This document shows, one piece after another, positions 53,514 to 62,984 of a stretch of 64,000 nt of DNA. How positions within the stretch are numbered: the first letter of the stretch is position 1; each line of letters starts with the position of its first letter. The position numbers and the translations under genes are program-made. Source of the stretch: Granulibacter bethesdensis (lineage in GTDB: Bacteria > Pseudomonadota > Alphaproteobacteria > Acetobacterales > Acetobacteraceae); assembly GCF_001889545.1 (NCBI RefSeq), contig NZ_CP018194.1, forward strand, positions 1,648,501-1,712,500, in the 5' to 3' direction. The notes under the pieces are model-generated. The model was not told where the DNA came from and ran no database searches. It saw only the letters and a program-made list of their open reading frames with translations.

Positions 53514-53537
53514 GGCTCCGGCATAGATACCGGAGCC
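53514..53537 (-). terminator. Terminator of the alginate-export-family porin gene
   Basis: GGCTCCGG and CCGGAGCC form an 8-bp stem with an eight-base loop, followed on the minus strand by five T. It lies 21 bases after the porin stop. Confidence 0.88.
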
Positions 53538-53558
53538 CTGATATCCATGATTTTTGGC

Positions 53559-55241
53559 TCAGAAACGGTATTCGAGCGTGCTCAGCCAGAAGAATCCATC
53601 TTTGGCACCGGCCTTGTGCATACCGTCCGACAGGAACATGTGGGCGAAATCGTTGGTGAATGTCAGATGCTGGTTGATCCGCAGCGCCACGGAAAGCTGG
53701 GGATTGAAGCCTATGAAACCACCCTGCAAATTACCACGCGGCGGATAGATGCGGTTGGTGCCGTGGACCGCATCATCCGTGTTGGCACGCCAATTGAGCG
53801 GCAGACGGGCACGAATGGCAACTGCGTTCAGCGGCACCCAAAGCAGGTTCGGTCCTACTGAAATCAGATTACCCGGCGCCAGATAGGTGGAAGAATCCAG
53901 ATAGCTCGTCGATGGGGAGAAAGGCGTGATATACGTGCCGATTGTCCCGGTTTTGTCGTTGTAATTACCGCCGGAGTAATAGTCCGCCTGTATCCCGAGG
54001 GAAGGCGTACCATACACTTTGCTGAACCGCCATGCGATAACGTTATTCAGGGCAAACGCCTCGACAGGACGGGCGGCTCCTCCTCCTTTGGGTCGGAACT
54101 CACCACCCTGATAGATACCACCAAGGCTGAATTCTATCGGACCAGCCTTACCCCAGAACCGCACGCCGACATTGTCACGATGGGTGGTACCGGGGGTGGT
54201 GCCGCCCACCTTGGCGTTCGCGATCGAAGCATTGGAGCCGCCAACCAGATAGCCCATGTAAAACAGATCGGCGAAGATCTGACTGGATTTGCCAAGGAAT
54301 TTGAAACTAGGCAGGGCGTAGCTGCCATATGCACCCCACAGCCGGTTTCCCCAGGATTCACGGAATTTGAACGCTCCGGAGCGGCTTTCATCGACAGATA
54401 CAAAGTCGAACACATCAACGCGGAAGCGTGACCACACATTATAGGCACGCACGCCTTCCCAACTCTGCGGGATATTCGGATTGCTGCGATCGAAAATCAT
54501 ATAGTTCGGCACATCCAGAAACTGCTGCCGACCAACAATGATGCCACCCTGACCGCCCAGAACCTTACCCTTTACTTCCGCAAACAGGTTCAGAAAGTCC
54601 ATATTGGTGCGCTGGGTGCCATTATAGCCAAAATAATTATGCCCCCATGCCTGGCCGCTGATGACATCGGTATAAATGCGCAAATGATCGCCCAGATGAA
54701 CATCGGCGCCATACTGGCTGCGCAGCAGCAGACGATCAGAGCTTTTCTTCGACTGGTAACCATAAAAGGGTGCCTGATCGAAGAAATTACGTAAACGTTC
54801 GCTGCCGTTGAACGTCACGTAAATGGAGCCGCTATCGTTCAGTTTCACGAATTTCAGCGGATCGAAGAAATCCTTGCGCAGGGAGGGATCACGCAGATAG
54901 CTCCAGTCCTCCGCCCAGCGAACCTGACCATACCGTGCCACCGGACCAAAACCGGCAGCCACCCCGGCCTCGGCATTGAACACGCCCCATGGCCCCTGAT
55001 GCACGGTAGGGATCTGGCCCGGCTTGTTCTTCTTCAGCTTCACCAGTTCAGGATCAGTCGATATGTCCGGCGCACTGCCGAGGGTTGAGGAGACGCGGCT
55101 TCCTGTTGTCTGCTGATCAGCCGCCCATCCCTGCACCGGGCATAATGACGATGCCACGCTGAGCCCAGCCACCGACAACAATCCGGACACAGATATCCTG
55201 GGCAGACGACTGACGCCGCGCGTCCTGAAGACCTTCGACAT
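53559..55241 (-). CDS. Alginate-export family outer-membrane protein
   Basis: The 560-residue protein has a signal peptide (about residues 1-41, 'LLSVAGLSVASSLCPVQGWA'). The mature barrel has 'SIYVTFNGSERLRNFFDQAP', 'DFLNLFAEVKGKVLGGQGGI' and 'FDRSNPNIPQSWEGVRAYNV', which match the alginate_exp domain. The C-terminal strand ends 'FWLSTLEYRF', with the terminal Phe used for outer-membrane assembly. Family members such as AlgE export alginate, but this domain is common in bacteria without alginate genes, and none are in this window. AGGAA precedes the ATG. A hairpin (GGCAGTG...CACTGCC, 55272-55297) sits in the 5' untranslated region. Substrate unknown. Confidence 0.87.
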   Translation of the reverse strand: MSKVFRTRGVSRLPRISVSGLLSVAGLSVASSLCPVQGWAADQQTTGSRVSSTLGSAPDISTDPELVKLKKNKPGQIPTVHQGPWGVFNAEAGVAAGFGPVARYGQVRWAEDWSYLRDPSLRKDFFDPLKFVKLNDSGSIYVTFNGSERLRNFFDQAPFYGYQSKKSSDRLLLRSQYGADVHLGDHLRIYTDVISGQAWGHNYFGYNGTQRTNMDFLNLFAEVKGKVLGGQGGIIVGRQQFLDVPNYMIFDRSNPNIPQSWEGVRAYNVWSRFRVDVFDFVSVDESRSGAFKFRESWGNRLWGAYGSYALPSFKFLGKSSQIFADLFYMGYLVGGSNASIANAKVGGTTPGTTHRDNVGVRFWGKAGPIEFSLGGIYQGGEFRPKGGGAARPVEAFALNNVIAWRFSKVYGTPSLGIQADYYSGGNYNDKTGTIGTYITPFSPSTSYLDSSTYLAPGNLISVGPNLLWVPLNAVAIRARLPLNWRANTDDAVHGTNRIYPPRGNLQGGFIGFNPQLSVALRINQHLTFTNDFAHMFLSDGMHKAGAKDGFFWLSTLEYRF

Positions 55242-55698
55242 GACAAAGTAATTCCTGTTTTACCGCCCAGCGGCAGTGATCGATCAGTGCCACTGCCTAG
55301 GGAAACTTCAATAAAGCCCGATCCAGACCATCAGGTCTCACACATAGATTGTTTCTATAACGCAACAGATTATTGCGATATAAAATTTCAACAACTGCCT
55401 TGCTCAACCATATGAGTGAACGAAACCTGACGGCGAGATGTCATATTTTTTATTCAAATTATGTCAATCTCATTCCATATTCACATCAAAATACGATCTA
55501 AATAGTTGCGAAAAAGTCACAAATGACATTTTTAAATCGTATTTTAAAGAGTGGCTTTTGTCTGTACGAGACTGAAATAATTGACTTGATTTGAATAATT
55601 CTCATTGGCGAAAAGATGACGAATGATTAAACCCGCCCTATGAAAAACAAGGGGCCCTTTCCTGGGCTGCACCACACGCATTTCCACAGGCTGATGCA
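55242..55698. other. Intergenic region between the alginate-export-family porin and the DUF2946 gene
   Basis: About 457 bases. The left part holds a 7-bp hairpin (55272-55297) in the porin leader, the centre (55370-55560) is AT-rich with divergent promoters, and the right part carries a Fur-like site. No gene was seen. Confidence 0.45.
55590..55604. promoter_or_regulatory. Candidate Fur box upstream of the DUF2946-TonB receptor locus
   Basis: On the minus strand the site reads TGAGAAT-T-ATTCAAA, close to a 7-1-7 Fur box (TGAGAAT-N-ATTCTCA), with two mismatches in the right arm. It lies about 95 bases before the DUF2946 start. Regulation by iron would fit the downstream receptor. Confidence 0.5.
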
Positions 55699-56238
55699 GT
55701 GGCAGGCCATGCCCGGCTGGTGCTTCGTCTGGTGGCGAGCACATTGATGCTGTGCGGGGCAAGACGCCTACGGGCGGAAAACCGTTTTTCCGGTCTTGCG
55801 GCCCTGGTCATTCTAATCCAGCTTGTCTTACCTGTCTGGGCAGCCTGGCCTTCCACCCATCCCTACACTTGGGCACTCCATGCGGCCAGAAGTGACACCT
55901 TCACGCCACAGAGCCCACCCTGCACGCATCAAAGCGCAGACACCACGCATGGCGTCTCAGAAATACGTTCGGACAGGGAAGAAATCCCTGCCGGCCATAC
56001 GCCTGCTGATCCGGATTCCTTCCCCGACAGACCTGCCGGGGATTGTCATGGCCATGACGGCTGTCCGATCTGCCGCCTTGCCGTCATGCCTGTCCTTTTT
56101 CCTGCATCGGAAACGGGGCTGGCCGCATTCAGCCACACGGCTTCCGTCCGCCTCGTATGGCCTGCATCAGATGATGCGCTGTCAACCCGTGTTCTGTTCG
56201 TAGCCCGCGCACGGGGACCTCCCTTTTCCACATCGTGA
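55699..56238 (+). CDS. DUF2946 family protein upstream of a TonB receptor
   Basis: The 179-residue frame starts with GTG at 55699. It has a hydrophobic stretch at about residues 29-50 ('SGLAALVILIQLVLPVWAAW'), then a His/Asp-rich region and the 'GDCHGHDGCPICRLAVMPVL' motif. The H-x-x-C-P-x-C arrangement is the feature of DUF2946 proteins and may bind a metal. Genes of this family often precede TonB-dependent receptors for metals. The true start is uncertain, since no ATG lies in frame upstream. It precedes the siderophore receptor gene by 127 bases and is likely co-regulated with it. Molecular function unknown. Confidence 0.7.
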   Translation: MAGHARLVLRLVASTLMLCGARRLRAENRFSGLAALVILIQLVLPVWAAWPSTHPYTWALHAARSDTFTPQSPPCTHQSADTTHGVSEIRSDREEIPAGHTPADPDSFPDRPAGDCHGHDGCPICRLAVMPVLFPASETGLAAFSHTASVRLVWPASDDALSTRVLFVARARGPPFSTS

Positions 56239-56365
56239 TTCTCCTTTCATCCGGCGGATACAGGCAATCACCTGATCCGCTTTTTGTCCCGGCTTCCTGC
56301 GGCATGCACCGCGTGACTGGCCAGAGCGCCACCATGCTGATGCAGCCTTTCGAGCGAAAACCACG

Positions 56366-58537
56366 ATGCCATCCCTATTACGTTCCCTTCCTCACGATCG
56401 TCAGCCTCTTGCATGGCAAATCGGGCTTCCATGCCTGTCCTTGCTCTGGATTGTCGCCATGCCAGGCCTGGCCGTCGCCCAGCAATTGGAAGCAGAGAGT
56501 CCTGAACTTCCGACCCTGTCCGTATCCGGTCAGGGGGGGAAACAGGTCCATACCTCGCCTTCGCAGGACTTTCTGATCCCGGTGACACGCAGCGCCACCA
56601 GAACCGATACGCCCGTGCGCGATGTGCCTCAGTCCGTGACCGTGGTACCGGATCAGGTACTGAAAGACCTTGCCGCAACCCGGGTCGATACCGCGCTGCG
56701 CTATGGTGGCGGCTTTGATGTCGGCAATACATTTGGCGGATTGTCGCTCGATAATTACGTGGTGCGCGGTTTTGCGACCTCCGAATATTACCGCAACGGC
56801 TTTGCCGCCGGGGCGCGCGGTTATCAGCCGATGCCAGATGCATCCACCATCCAGAATGTCGATCTGCTGCGCGGACCGGCAGCACTGGTATTCGGGCGTG
56901 GCGATCCGGGCGGCACGTTCAATATCGAAACCAAGCAGCCACTGGATCAATCCGCCGTCAGCGTGAACAGCATATTCGGTGGCTACGCCCTCGCACGCGG
57001 CAGCGTCGATGCGACCGGAGCGCTGAACGCCGATCACACGCTGCTGTATCGCCTGAATATGGCTGGTGAACGCAGCGGCAGCTTTCGCAACACAGTTCAC
57101 AGCAATCGTCAGGTTGTCTCCCCTGTGCTCAGCTGGCGCGCCTCACCCAACACCACCGTCACGCTGGAAACCCAGCTGATGCAGGCAGATGCGACGTTTG
57201 ATCGCGGCGTCGTGCCCATCAATAACCAGCTTGGCCCGGTACCAATCTCCACTTTCCTCGGTGAACCGGATGACAAGCTGATCCGCAACAAAAGCGCTGT
57301 CGTCCAGTTAAGGGTGGATCATAAATTCAATCAGGACTGGAGCCTGCGTGGCGGGGTTCAGGTCATGGACGGTGCCCTCACCGGCTTTGCGACCGAGGGG
57401 GCAAGCCTGCCCGCCAACTCTGTTCTGATGTCCCGCTCCCGCCGGTATCGTGACTATCATTGGAACGATCTGATCGCCCAGAGCTACGCCACCGGCCATC
57501 TCTCCACCGGCCGGGTACGGCATACGCTGCTGCTGGGGGCCGAATTCGAACGCTATACCGAGCGCGAATTGTTCATGAGCTCCAACGCCAAGCAATTTCC
57601 GGATCTCATTAACGTGCTCAATCCGGTTTATACTGGCCTGACACCGCCGCTGGGCATCACGAACGATACGCAGGAACTGAGCTATAGTGGCGCGCTGGTG
57701 GCGCAGGATCAGATGGATCTCACCCGGCGGCTCAAATTCCTGCTCGGGCTGCGGCTGAATTATTTCAATCAGCAGATCGTGTTGCAGAACAGGAACACCA
57801 CTACCAGCCAGTCAGATCTGGTGCCGACGCCGCGTGCCGGGCTGATTTACGAACTGTCCAATGCTGCATCGGTCTATGCGAGTGTTGCGCAATCCTTCAA
57901 GCCGAATAGCGGCGTCAGTGCTTCCGGCACGGCCTTCGCGCCGGAACAGGGAACGGCTTATGAAGTCGGCACCAAGCTCGATCTGATCGACAACCGGCTG
58001 AGCATTCAGGCAGCCCTGTTTACCATCGACAAAAGCAATGTGCTGACAGTCGATCCCAACAACGCCAATTTCAATATCGCCACTGGTGCAGCGCGCAGCC
58101 GCGGTTTTGACGTTGCCGTCGCCGGATCGCCCCTGCCGGGCTGGCAGGTGATTGGCGGCTATGCCTTTACCGATGCGATGGTGACCAAGGATGTACAACT
58201 GGCCTACGGCACACCGCTGATCAATGTGCCACGCCACACCCTGTCCCTGCTGAATGTCTATGAAGTCCAGACCGGCCCGCTGAAAGGTCTCGGCGTCGGG
58301 GCCGGTGTGATCTATCGCAGTAACAGGGCAGCCACCAGCAATGACGGCGGCGTGATTCTGCCTTCCTATGTCACGCTGGATGCGCTGGCTTACTATCCGC
58401 TGACGCAACATGTGCGGCTGGCGGTGAATGCCACCAACCTGACGGATGCCACCTACTACGCCAATAGTCTCGGGGCCTTGCGCATCATGCCCGGCTCTCC
58501 GCGTACCGTGTTTGGCAATATTACCTTCAATTTCTGA
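56366..58537 (+). CDS. TonB-dependent siderophore receptor (ferrichrome/hydroxamate-type)
   Basis: The 723-residue outer-membrane receptor has a signal peptide ending near 'MPGLAVAQQ' (about residue 39). The plug domain (about 75-190) has 'TDTPVRDVPQSVTVVPDQVL', 'NYVVRGFATSEYYRNGFA' and 'LLRGPAALVFGRGDPGGTFN', typical of siderophore receptors. A 22-strand barrel follows and ends 'PRTVFGNITFNF' with a terminal Phe. 'SFKPNSGVSASGTAFAPEQG' and 'GTAYEVGTKLDL' are the barrel motifs of TonB-siderophor receptors. It imports ferric siderophore with TonB-ExbBD. A Fur-like site precedes the locus. It is monocistronic or paired with the upstream DUF2946 gene. Siderophore specificity is inferred only loosely. 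Confidence 0.93.
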   Translation: MPSLLRSLPHDRQPLAWQIGLPCLSLLWIVAMPGLAVAQQLEAESPELPTLSVSGQGGKQVHTSPSQDFLIPVTRSATRTDTPVRDVPQSVTVVPDQVLKDLAATRVDTALRYGGGFDVGNTFGGLSLDNYVVRGFATSEYYRNGFAAGARGYQPMPDASTIQNVDLLRGPAALVFGRGDPGGTFNIETKQPLDQSAVSVNSIFGGYALARGSVDATGALNADHTLLYRLNMAGERSGSFRNTVHSNRQVVSPVLSWRASPNTTVTLETQLMQADATFDRGVVPINNQLGPVPISTFLGEPDDKLIRNKSAVVQLRVDHKFNQDWSLRGGVQVMDGALTGFATEGASLPANSVLMSRSRRYRDYHWNDLIAQSYATGHLSTGRVRHTLLLGAEFERYTERELFMSSNAKQFPDLINVLNPVYTGLTPPLGITNDTQELSYSGALVAQDQMDLTRRLKFLLGLRLNYFNQQIVLQNRNTTTSQSDLVPTPRAGLIYELSNAASVYASVAQSFKPNSGVSASGTAFAPEQGTAYEVGTKLDLIDNRLSIQAALFTIDKSNVLTVDPNNANFNIATGAARSRGFDVAVAGSPLPGWQVIGGYAFTDAMVTKDVQLAYGTPLINVPRHTLSLLNVYEVQTGPLKGLGVGAGVIYRSNRAATSNDGGVILPSYVTLDALAYYPLTQHVRLAVNATNLTDATYYANSLGALRIMPGSPRTVFGNITFNF

Positions 58538-58696
58538 CCTCTCCTGATCGGACAAGGGCCGGAGCAGCAGGAGGCTGCATGCCTCCGGCACTTAAAACCG
58601 CTCTTCAATCATTCTGATTTTCAGATTAAAATAAACGAATTAAACTGTTAGTAAGATTGATCAGATCTCCGTATCTTTTCAGCAGGAGATCTGATC

Positions 58697-59569
58697 ATGA
58701 CGCTGGAACAATTACGTATATTCATCGGGGTTGCAGAACGTGAGCATGTCACACGGGCAGCCGAAGCGCTGAATATCACACAATCCGCAGCCTCCAGCGC
58801 CATTGCCGCGCTGGAGGCGCGCTATGGCGTGGCACTGTTTCATCGTGTCGGACGCGGGATCACCCTGACCGAAGCCGGTCGCGCCTTTCTGGATGAAGCG
58901 CGTCTCGTCATAAGGCAGGCCGCTCATGCGGAAAAAATGCTGGCCGAGTTCACCGACATGGCACGTGGCACGCTGAGCATCGTTGCCAGCCAGACCATCG
59001 CCAGTTACTGGCTGCCACCCCGCCTTGCCGCTTTCCGCACGCGCTATCCGCAAATCACGCTTGAACTGGGTATCGACAATACCGAAGGCGTTGCCGCCCG
59101 GATTCTAAACGGTTCTGCCGATCTCGGTTTTATCGAGGGCATGGTCGACGAAGCTTCACTGGCCCGCTGGGTGATGGCAACCGATCCAATGGTACTGGTC
59201 AGCCGTGAAAGCACCGGTCCTGTCGATACGCAGTGGCTGCGCACCGCACGCTGGATCATGCGGGAAAAGGGATCTGGGACGCGATCCACCTGCGACGGGA
59301 TCATACACGCACACGGGATTGATCCGACCAGCCTCACCATTGCCATGACACTACCCTCCAACGAGGCCGTGCGCGGCGCGGTTGAAGCCGGGGCCGGCGT
59401 GGCCATGCTGTCCCGGCTGGTGGTGGAGCGCGCCTTAACGGAGGGTGATCTCATCGAACTGCCTCTTGTTCTGCCCGACCGCTCGTTTCACGCGCTGCGC
59501 CACAAGGAACGCTATCGCAGCCGCGCCGCCGATGCCTTCACCGATCTGATCAGGGAACTGAAATCATGA
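58697..59569 (+). CDS. LysR family transcriptional regulator
   Basis: The 290-residue protein begins with the LysR helix-turn-helix at residues 1-60 ('MTLEQLRIFIGVAEREHVTR', 'AAEALNITQSAASSAIAALE'), followed by the substrate-binding domain (about 88-290). AGGAG lies at good spacing before the ATG. The end of the gene overlaps the next gene by four bases (ATGA), so regulator and transporter are co-translated rather than divergent. It resembles CysB/Cbl and YeiE-type proteins that respond to anions, consistent with the adjacent TDT transporter family. The effector is unknown. Confidence 0.93.
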   Translation: MTLEQLRIFIGVAEREHVTRAAEALNITQSAASSAIAALEARYGVALFHRVGRGITLTEAGRAFLDEARLVIRQAAHAEKMLAEFTDMARGTLSIVASQTIASYWLPPRLAAFRTRYPQITLELGIDNTEGVAARILNGSADLGFIEGMVDEASLARWVMATDPMVLVSRESTGPVDTQWLRTARWIMREKGSGTRSTCDGIIHAHGIDPTSLTIAMTLPSNEAVRGAVEAGAGVAMLSRLVVERALTEGDLIELPLVLPDRSFHALRHKERYRSRAADAFTDLIRELKS

Positions 59570-60714
59570 GCATCTTACAGGCTGTCATTTCAGGTCTCAG
59601 ACCTTTCAAGCGTCTCGATCACCCAAGGGAAATCGTTCGTCAGTTCACCCCGAACTGGTTTGCCGCAACCATGGGCACCGGCATTCTGGCACTTACCCTG
59701 CCGCAGGTGCCTGGCATCGGTCCGGCGCTGCAACCTTTTGGTGAAGCATTGTGGTTCCTGAACATCACGTTGTTCATGCTGTTCACCCTGCTCTACGCCG
59801 CACGCTGGAGTCTGTTCGGATATGAAGCACGCCGTATTTTCGGCCATAACACCGTCTCGATGTTCATCGGCACCATCCCGATGGGACTGGCCACCATCAT
59901 CAATGGCTGTGTGGCGTTCGGTATCAACCGCTTCGGCCCCGGCATCATATCCGTGGCCGAGATGATGTGGTGGATCGACGTCGCCATGTCGCTCGCCTGT
60001 GGTGTGGCGATCCCGTATCTGATGTTCACCCGCCATGAGCATAGTCTGGATGGCATGACAGCAGTCTGGCTGCTGCCTGTTGTGGCCGCGGAAGTCGCCG
60101 GTGCCAGCGGTGGTCTGCTCGCCCCCCATCTGGTGGACAGCGGGGATCAGTTCACCATGCTGGTGACATCCTGTGTGCTCTGGGCCTGCTCAGTGCCGAT
60201 CGCGTTCAGTATCCTGACCCTGCTGGTACTGAGAATGGCGCTGCACAAGCTGCCGCATGACAGTATGGCGGCCTCCTCCTGGCTGGCTTTGGGGCCGATC
60301 GGCACTGGCGCTCTCGGGATGCTGCTGATCGGAGCGGATGCGCCCGCCATTCTGGCACAGCATCATATGGCTGCCATTGGTGTGACGGTACAGGGGCTGG
60401 GTGTTCTGGCGGGCCTGCTGCTCTGGGGGTTTGGGCTGTGGTGGATGATGCTGGCGACCCTCATCACCATCCGTTACTGGCGCGCCGGGGTGCCGTTCAA
60501 TCTCGGCTGGTGGGGGTATACCTTCCCGCTTGGTGTCTACACGGTGGCGACATTCAGGCTTGGAGTCATGCTGGAAGCCGGGTTCTTCAGCCTGATCGGC
60601 ACCTTCCTTGCTGCCATTCTCACCGCGATGTGGCTGCTGGTCAGCGCCAGAACCATCATCGGAGCATGGCGAGGCACCCTGTTCGTCTCCCCCTGCATCA
60701 CGTCAGGGACGTGA
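59566..60714 (+). CDS. TehA/TDT (SLAC1-like) family transporter
   Basis: The 382-residue protein has about ten membrane helices. It opens with a cytoplasmic segment ending 'QFTPNWFAATMGTGILALTL', the conserved first helix of C4-dicarboxylate/tellurite-resistance (TDT) proteins. Members include TehA, Mae1 (malate) and SLAC1/SSU1 (anion and sulfite channels). Helix-lining Phe and Gly residues typical of the channel occur in 'NLGWWGYTFPLGVYTVATFR'. It overlaps the LysR gene (ATGA). In LysR-TDT pairs the cargo is often sulfite or a C4-dicarboxylate; here it is not known. Confidence 0.9.
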   Translation: MSILQAVISGLRPFKRLDHPREIVRQFTPNWFAATMGTGILALTLPQVPGIGPALQPFGEALWFLNITLFMLFTLLYAARWSLFGYEARRIFGHNTVSMFIGTIPMGLATIINGCVAFGINRFGPGIISVAEMMWWIDVAMSLACGVAIPYLMFTRHEHSLDGMTAVWLLPVVAAEVAGASGGLLAPHLVDSGDQFTMLVTSCVLWACSVPIAFSILTLLVLRMALHKLPHDSMAASSWLALGPIGTGALGMLLIGADAPAILAQHHMAAIGVTVQGLGVLAGLLLWGFGLWWMMLATLITIRYWRAGVPFNLGWWGYTFPLGVYTVATFRLGVMLEAGFFSLIGTFLAAILTAMWLLVSARTIIGAWRGTLFVSPCITSGT

Positions 60715-60758
60715 TGCCCCGCAAAACCACCCCCAAGCAAACAATATCCGCCTGAAGG

Positions 60759-61679
60759 CTATACGGCTCCGACCAGCCCACGTGCGAATTCCATTGCATC
60801 GAACGGCCGCAGATCACCCGCCTTCTCACCAACCCCCACCGCATGGACCGGCAGGCCGAAATCCTCGGCCAGTGCCACAACAATACCACCCCGGGCGCTG
60901 CCATCCAGCTTGGTGACGATCAGACCGGTGATGTTCACCATGTCCTTGAACACCCGCACCTGCTCCACCGCGTTCTGGCCGGTGGTGGCATCCAGCACCA
61001 GCAGGATCGAATGGGGCACCGTTTCATCATGCTTGCGCATCACGCGGATGATCTTGCTCAGTTCCTCCATCAGCGCGCCTTTATTGTGCAGGCGGCCAGC
61101 CGTGTCGATCAGCAGAATATCGGCCTGCTCCGCCTGCGCCTTTGCCAGCGCATCAAAGGCCAGACCAGCCGCATCCGCACCGGGAGGGCCGGAGATCACC
61201 GGGGCACCGACACGCTCTCCCCAGACCTGCAACTGCTCCACCGCGGCCGCACGGAATGTGTCACCCGCCACCAGAATGGAGCGTAGCCCCTGATCTTTCC
61301 AGCTCTGGGCCAGCTTGCCGATCGTCGTGGTTTTGCCGGTGCCGTTTACACCCACCATCAGAATCACATGCGGCTTGCGCGTCAGATCAGGCTCCAGCGG
61401 AATGGCCACCGGACGCAGGATCTGCGCGATCTCCTCGGCCAGAGCGGTCTTGATCTCTTCCTCCGTCACTTCCCGGCCAAAGCGGGCGCGACGGAAGGCC
61501 TCAATCACACGAGCCGCCACCGAGGTACCGAGATCAGCAGCAATCAGTGCCTCCTCCAGTTCCTCCAGCGCCGCATCATCCAGACGGCGTCGGCTGATCA
61601 CCGAGGTCAGATTGGTGGTCAGCTTCTGCGTGCTGCGTGCAAGCCCTTCCTTGAGCTTGCTGAAAAAACCGAGCGCCAT
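60759..61679 (-). CDS. ftsY: Signal recognition particle receptor FtsY
   Basis: The 306-residue SRP-family GTPase has an N domain (about 1-90) and a G domain with G1 'MVGVNGTGKTTTIGKLA', 'LVAGDTFRAAAVEQLQVWGE', 'ILLIDTAGRLHNKGALMEEL' (G3 with DTAGR) and 'GLIVTKLDGSARGGIVVALA' (G4 TKLD). The long acidic A domain of E. coli FtsY is absent, as is usual for alphaproteobacteria. FtsY docks SRP-ribosome complexes at the inner membrane. Its ATG (61679) directly follows the mtaB stop (61680) on the minus strand. Confidence 0.97.
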   Translation of the reverse strand: MALGFFSKLKEGLARSTQKLTTNLTSVISRRRLDDAALEELEEALIAADLGTSVAARVIEAFRRARFGREVTEEEIKTALAEEIAQILRPVAIPLEPDLTRKPHVILMVGVNGTGKTTTIGKLAQSWKDQGLRSILVAGDTFRAAAVEQLQVWGERVGAPVISGPPGADAAGLAFDALAKAQAEQADILLIDTAGRLHNKGALMEELSKIIRVMRKHDETVPHSILLVLDATTGQNAVEQVRVFKDMVNITGLIVTKLDGSARGGIVVALAEDFGLPVHAVGVGEKAGDLRPFDAMEFARGLVGAV

Positions 61680-62984
61680 TCAGGCTGTCCCCACTTCATC
61701 GGCCACCAGACCACGCTGGTCGGCCCCAACCACAATGGCTTTCATCAGACGCCCCGGCTCAGTCGGACGGGACAGGCGGGTCGGGATGAAATGCTCACTA
61801 TGCCCTGCCTGCTCAGTCTCCGTCAGCAGGCTGATGGTCTGGCCAATCTGGACACTGAAAAACGGCTCTGCCTGCCGCGCCGCTTCCTCCCGCAATCTGG
61901 CCGCACGCGCACGCCGCTCCGCCACCGGGATCGCGGGCATGCGGGCTGCAGGCGTGCCGGGGCGCTCGCTGTAGGGGAAAACATGCAGGAAAGGCAGTTG
62001 CGCCTCCCTCACAAAAGCCAGCGTTTCCTCAAACAATTCATCGGTTTCAGTCGGAAACCCGGCGATGACATCGGCACCGATGGCAATGCCGGGCCGGAGA
62101 CGGCGCGCCCGGGCCACGGTCTCCAGCGCTCCAGCGCGGGAATGACGTCGCTTCATACGCTTCAGGATCATGTCGGAACCGGCCTGAAGGCTGAGATGCA
62201 GATGCGGCATCAGGCGTGGCTCCTCGGCAATCAGCTGCCACAAATCCTCGTCGATCTCCTCCGGATCCAGCGAGGACAGCCGCAGCCTCGGCAGCTCCGG
62301 CACCAGCGCCAACAGGCGGCGCATCATCTGCCCCAGCCCCGGCGCCCCCGGAAGATCAGGGCCGTAGCTGGTGATGTCCACGCCGGTCAGCACGACTTCC
62401 TGATACCCGCGCTGTACCAACAGGCGCACCTGATCAACAATGGCGCCGATCGGCACGGAACGGCTCGGGCCACGACCAAACGGGATAATACAAAAGGTAC
62501 AACGATGGTCGCACCCTTGCTGGACCTGCACGAAAGCACGGGCACGGCCTGCAAATTCCGTCACCAGATGCGCGGCTGTTTCCTTGGCCTGCATGATGTC
62601 GGAGACGGCAGAAGGCGCATCCGGTGCCCAGCTTTCCGGCTTCAGCTTGTCCTCATTCCCCAGCACTCTCGTAACACCGGGCAGAGCAGCCCAGCGTGCC
62701 GGATCGAGCTGCGCAGCACAGCCGGTTACCACAATCTGCGCCTCGGGACGTTCACGATGCGCCCGGCGAATGGCCTGCCGCGCCTGACGCTCTGCCTCAC
62801 CGGTCACGGCACAGGTATTGACGATGATCGTGTCGCTGAGGGCAATCGCATGCCCCCGCATAACCTCGCTCTCATAGCTGTTGAGGCGACAGCCGAAGGT
62901 CAGGATATTGACGCCTGCCGCCTCAGAGGCCGACACGGGAGTCGTGGAAATATCCTGCACCACTTCGTCAGCATCATGGCTCAT
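61680..62984 (-). CDS. mtaB: tRNA (t6A37) methylthiotransferase, MtaB family
   Basis: From the ATG at 62984 the protein has 434 residues. The N-terminal UPF0004 domain has Cys32 ('[14 protein letters not shown]'), Cys58 and Cys89, which bind the auxiliary [4Fe-4S] cluster. The radical-SAM motif '[20 protein letters not shown]' has Cys158, Cys162 and Cys165. A C-terminal TRAM-like end follows. The enzyme adds a methylthio group to N6-threonylcarbamoyladenosine at A37. The start overlaps the dapF stop (ATGA), which favours it over the open extension to 63203. It lies between dapF and ftsY in one operon. Confidence 0.95.
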   Translation of the reverse strand: MSHDADEVVQDISTTPVSASEAAGVNILTFGCRLNSYESEVMRGHAIALSDTIIVNTCAVTGEAERQARQAIRRAHRERPEAQIVVTGCAAQLDPARWAALPGVTRVLGNEDKLKPESWAPDAPSAVSDIMQAKETAAHLVTEFAGRARAFVQVQQGCDHRCTFCIIPFGRGPSRSVPIGAIVDQVRLLVQRGYQEVVLTGVDITSYGPDLPGAPGLGQMMRRLLALVPELPRLRLSSLDPEEIDEDLWQLIAEEPRLMPHLHLSLQAGSDMILKRMKRRHSRAGALETVARARRLRPGIAIGADVIAGFPTETDELFEETLAFVREAQLPFLHVFPYSERPGTPAARMPAIPVAERRARAARLREEAARQAEPFFSVQIGQTISLLTETEQAGHSEHFIPTRLSRPTEPGRLMKAIVVGADQRGLVADEVGTA

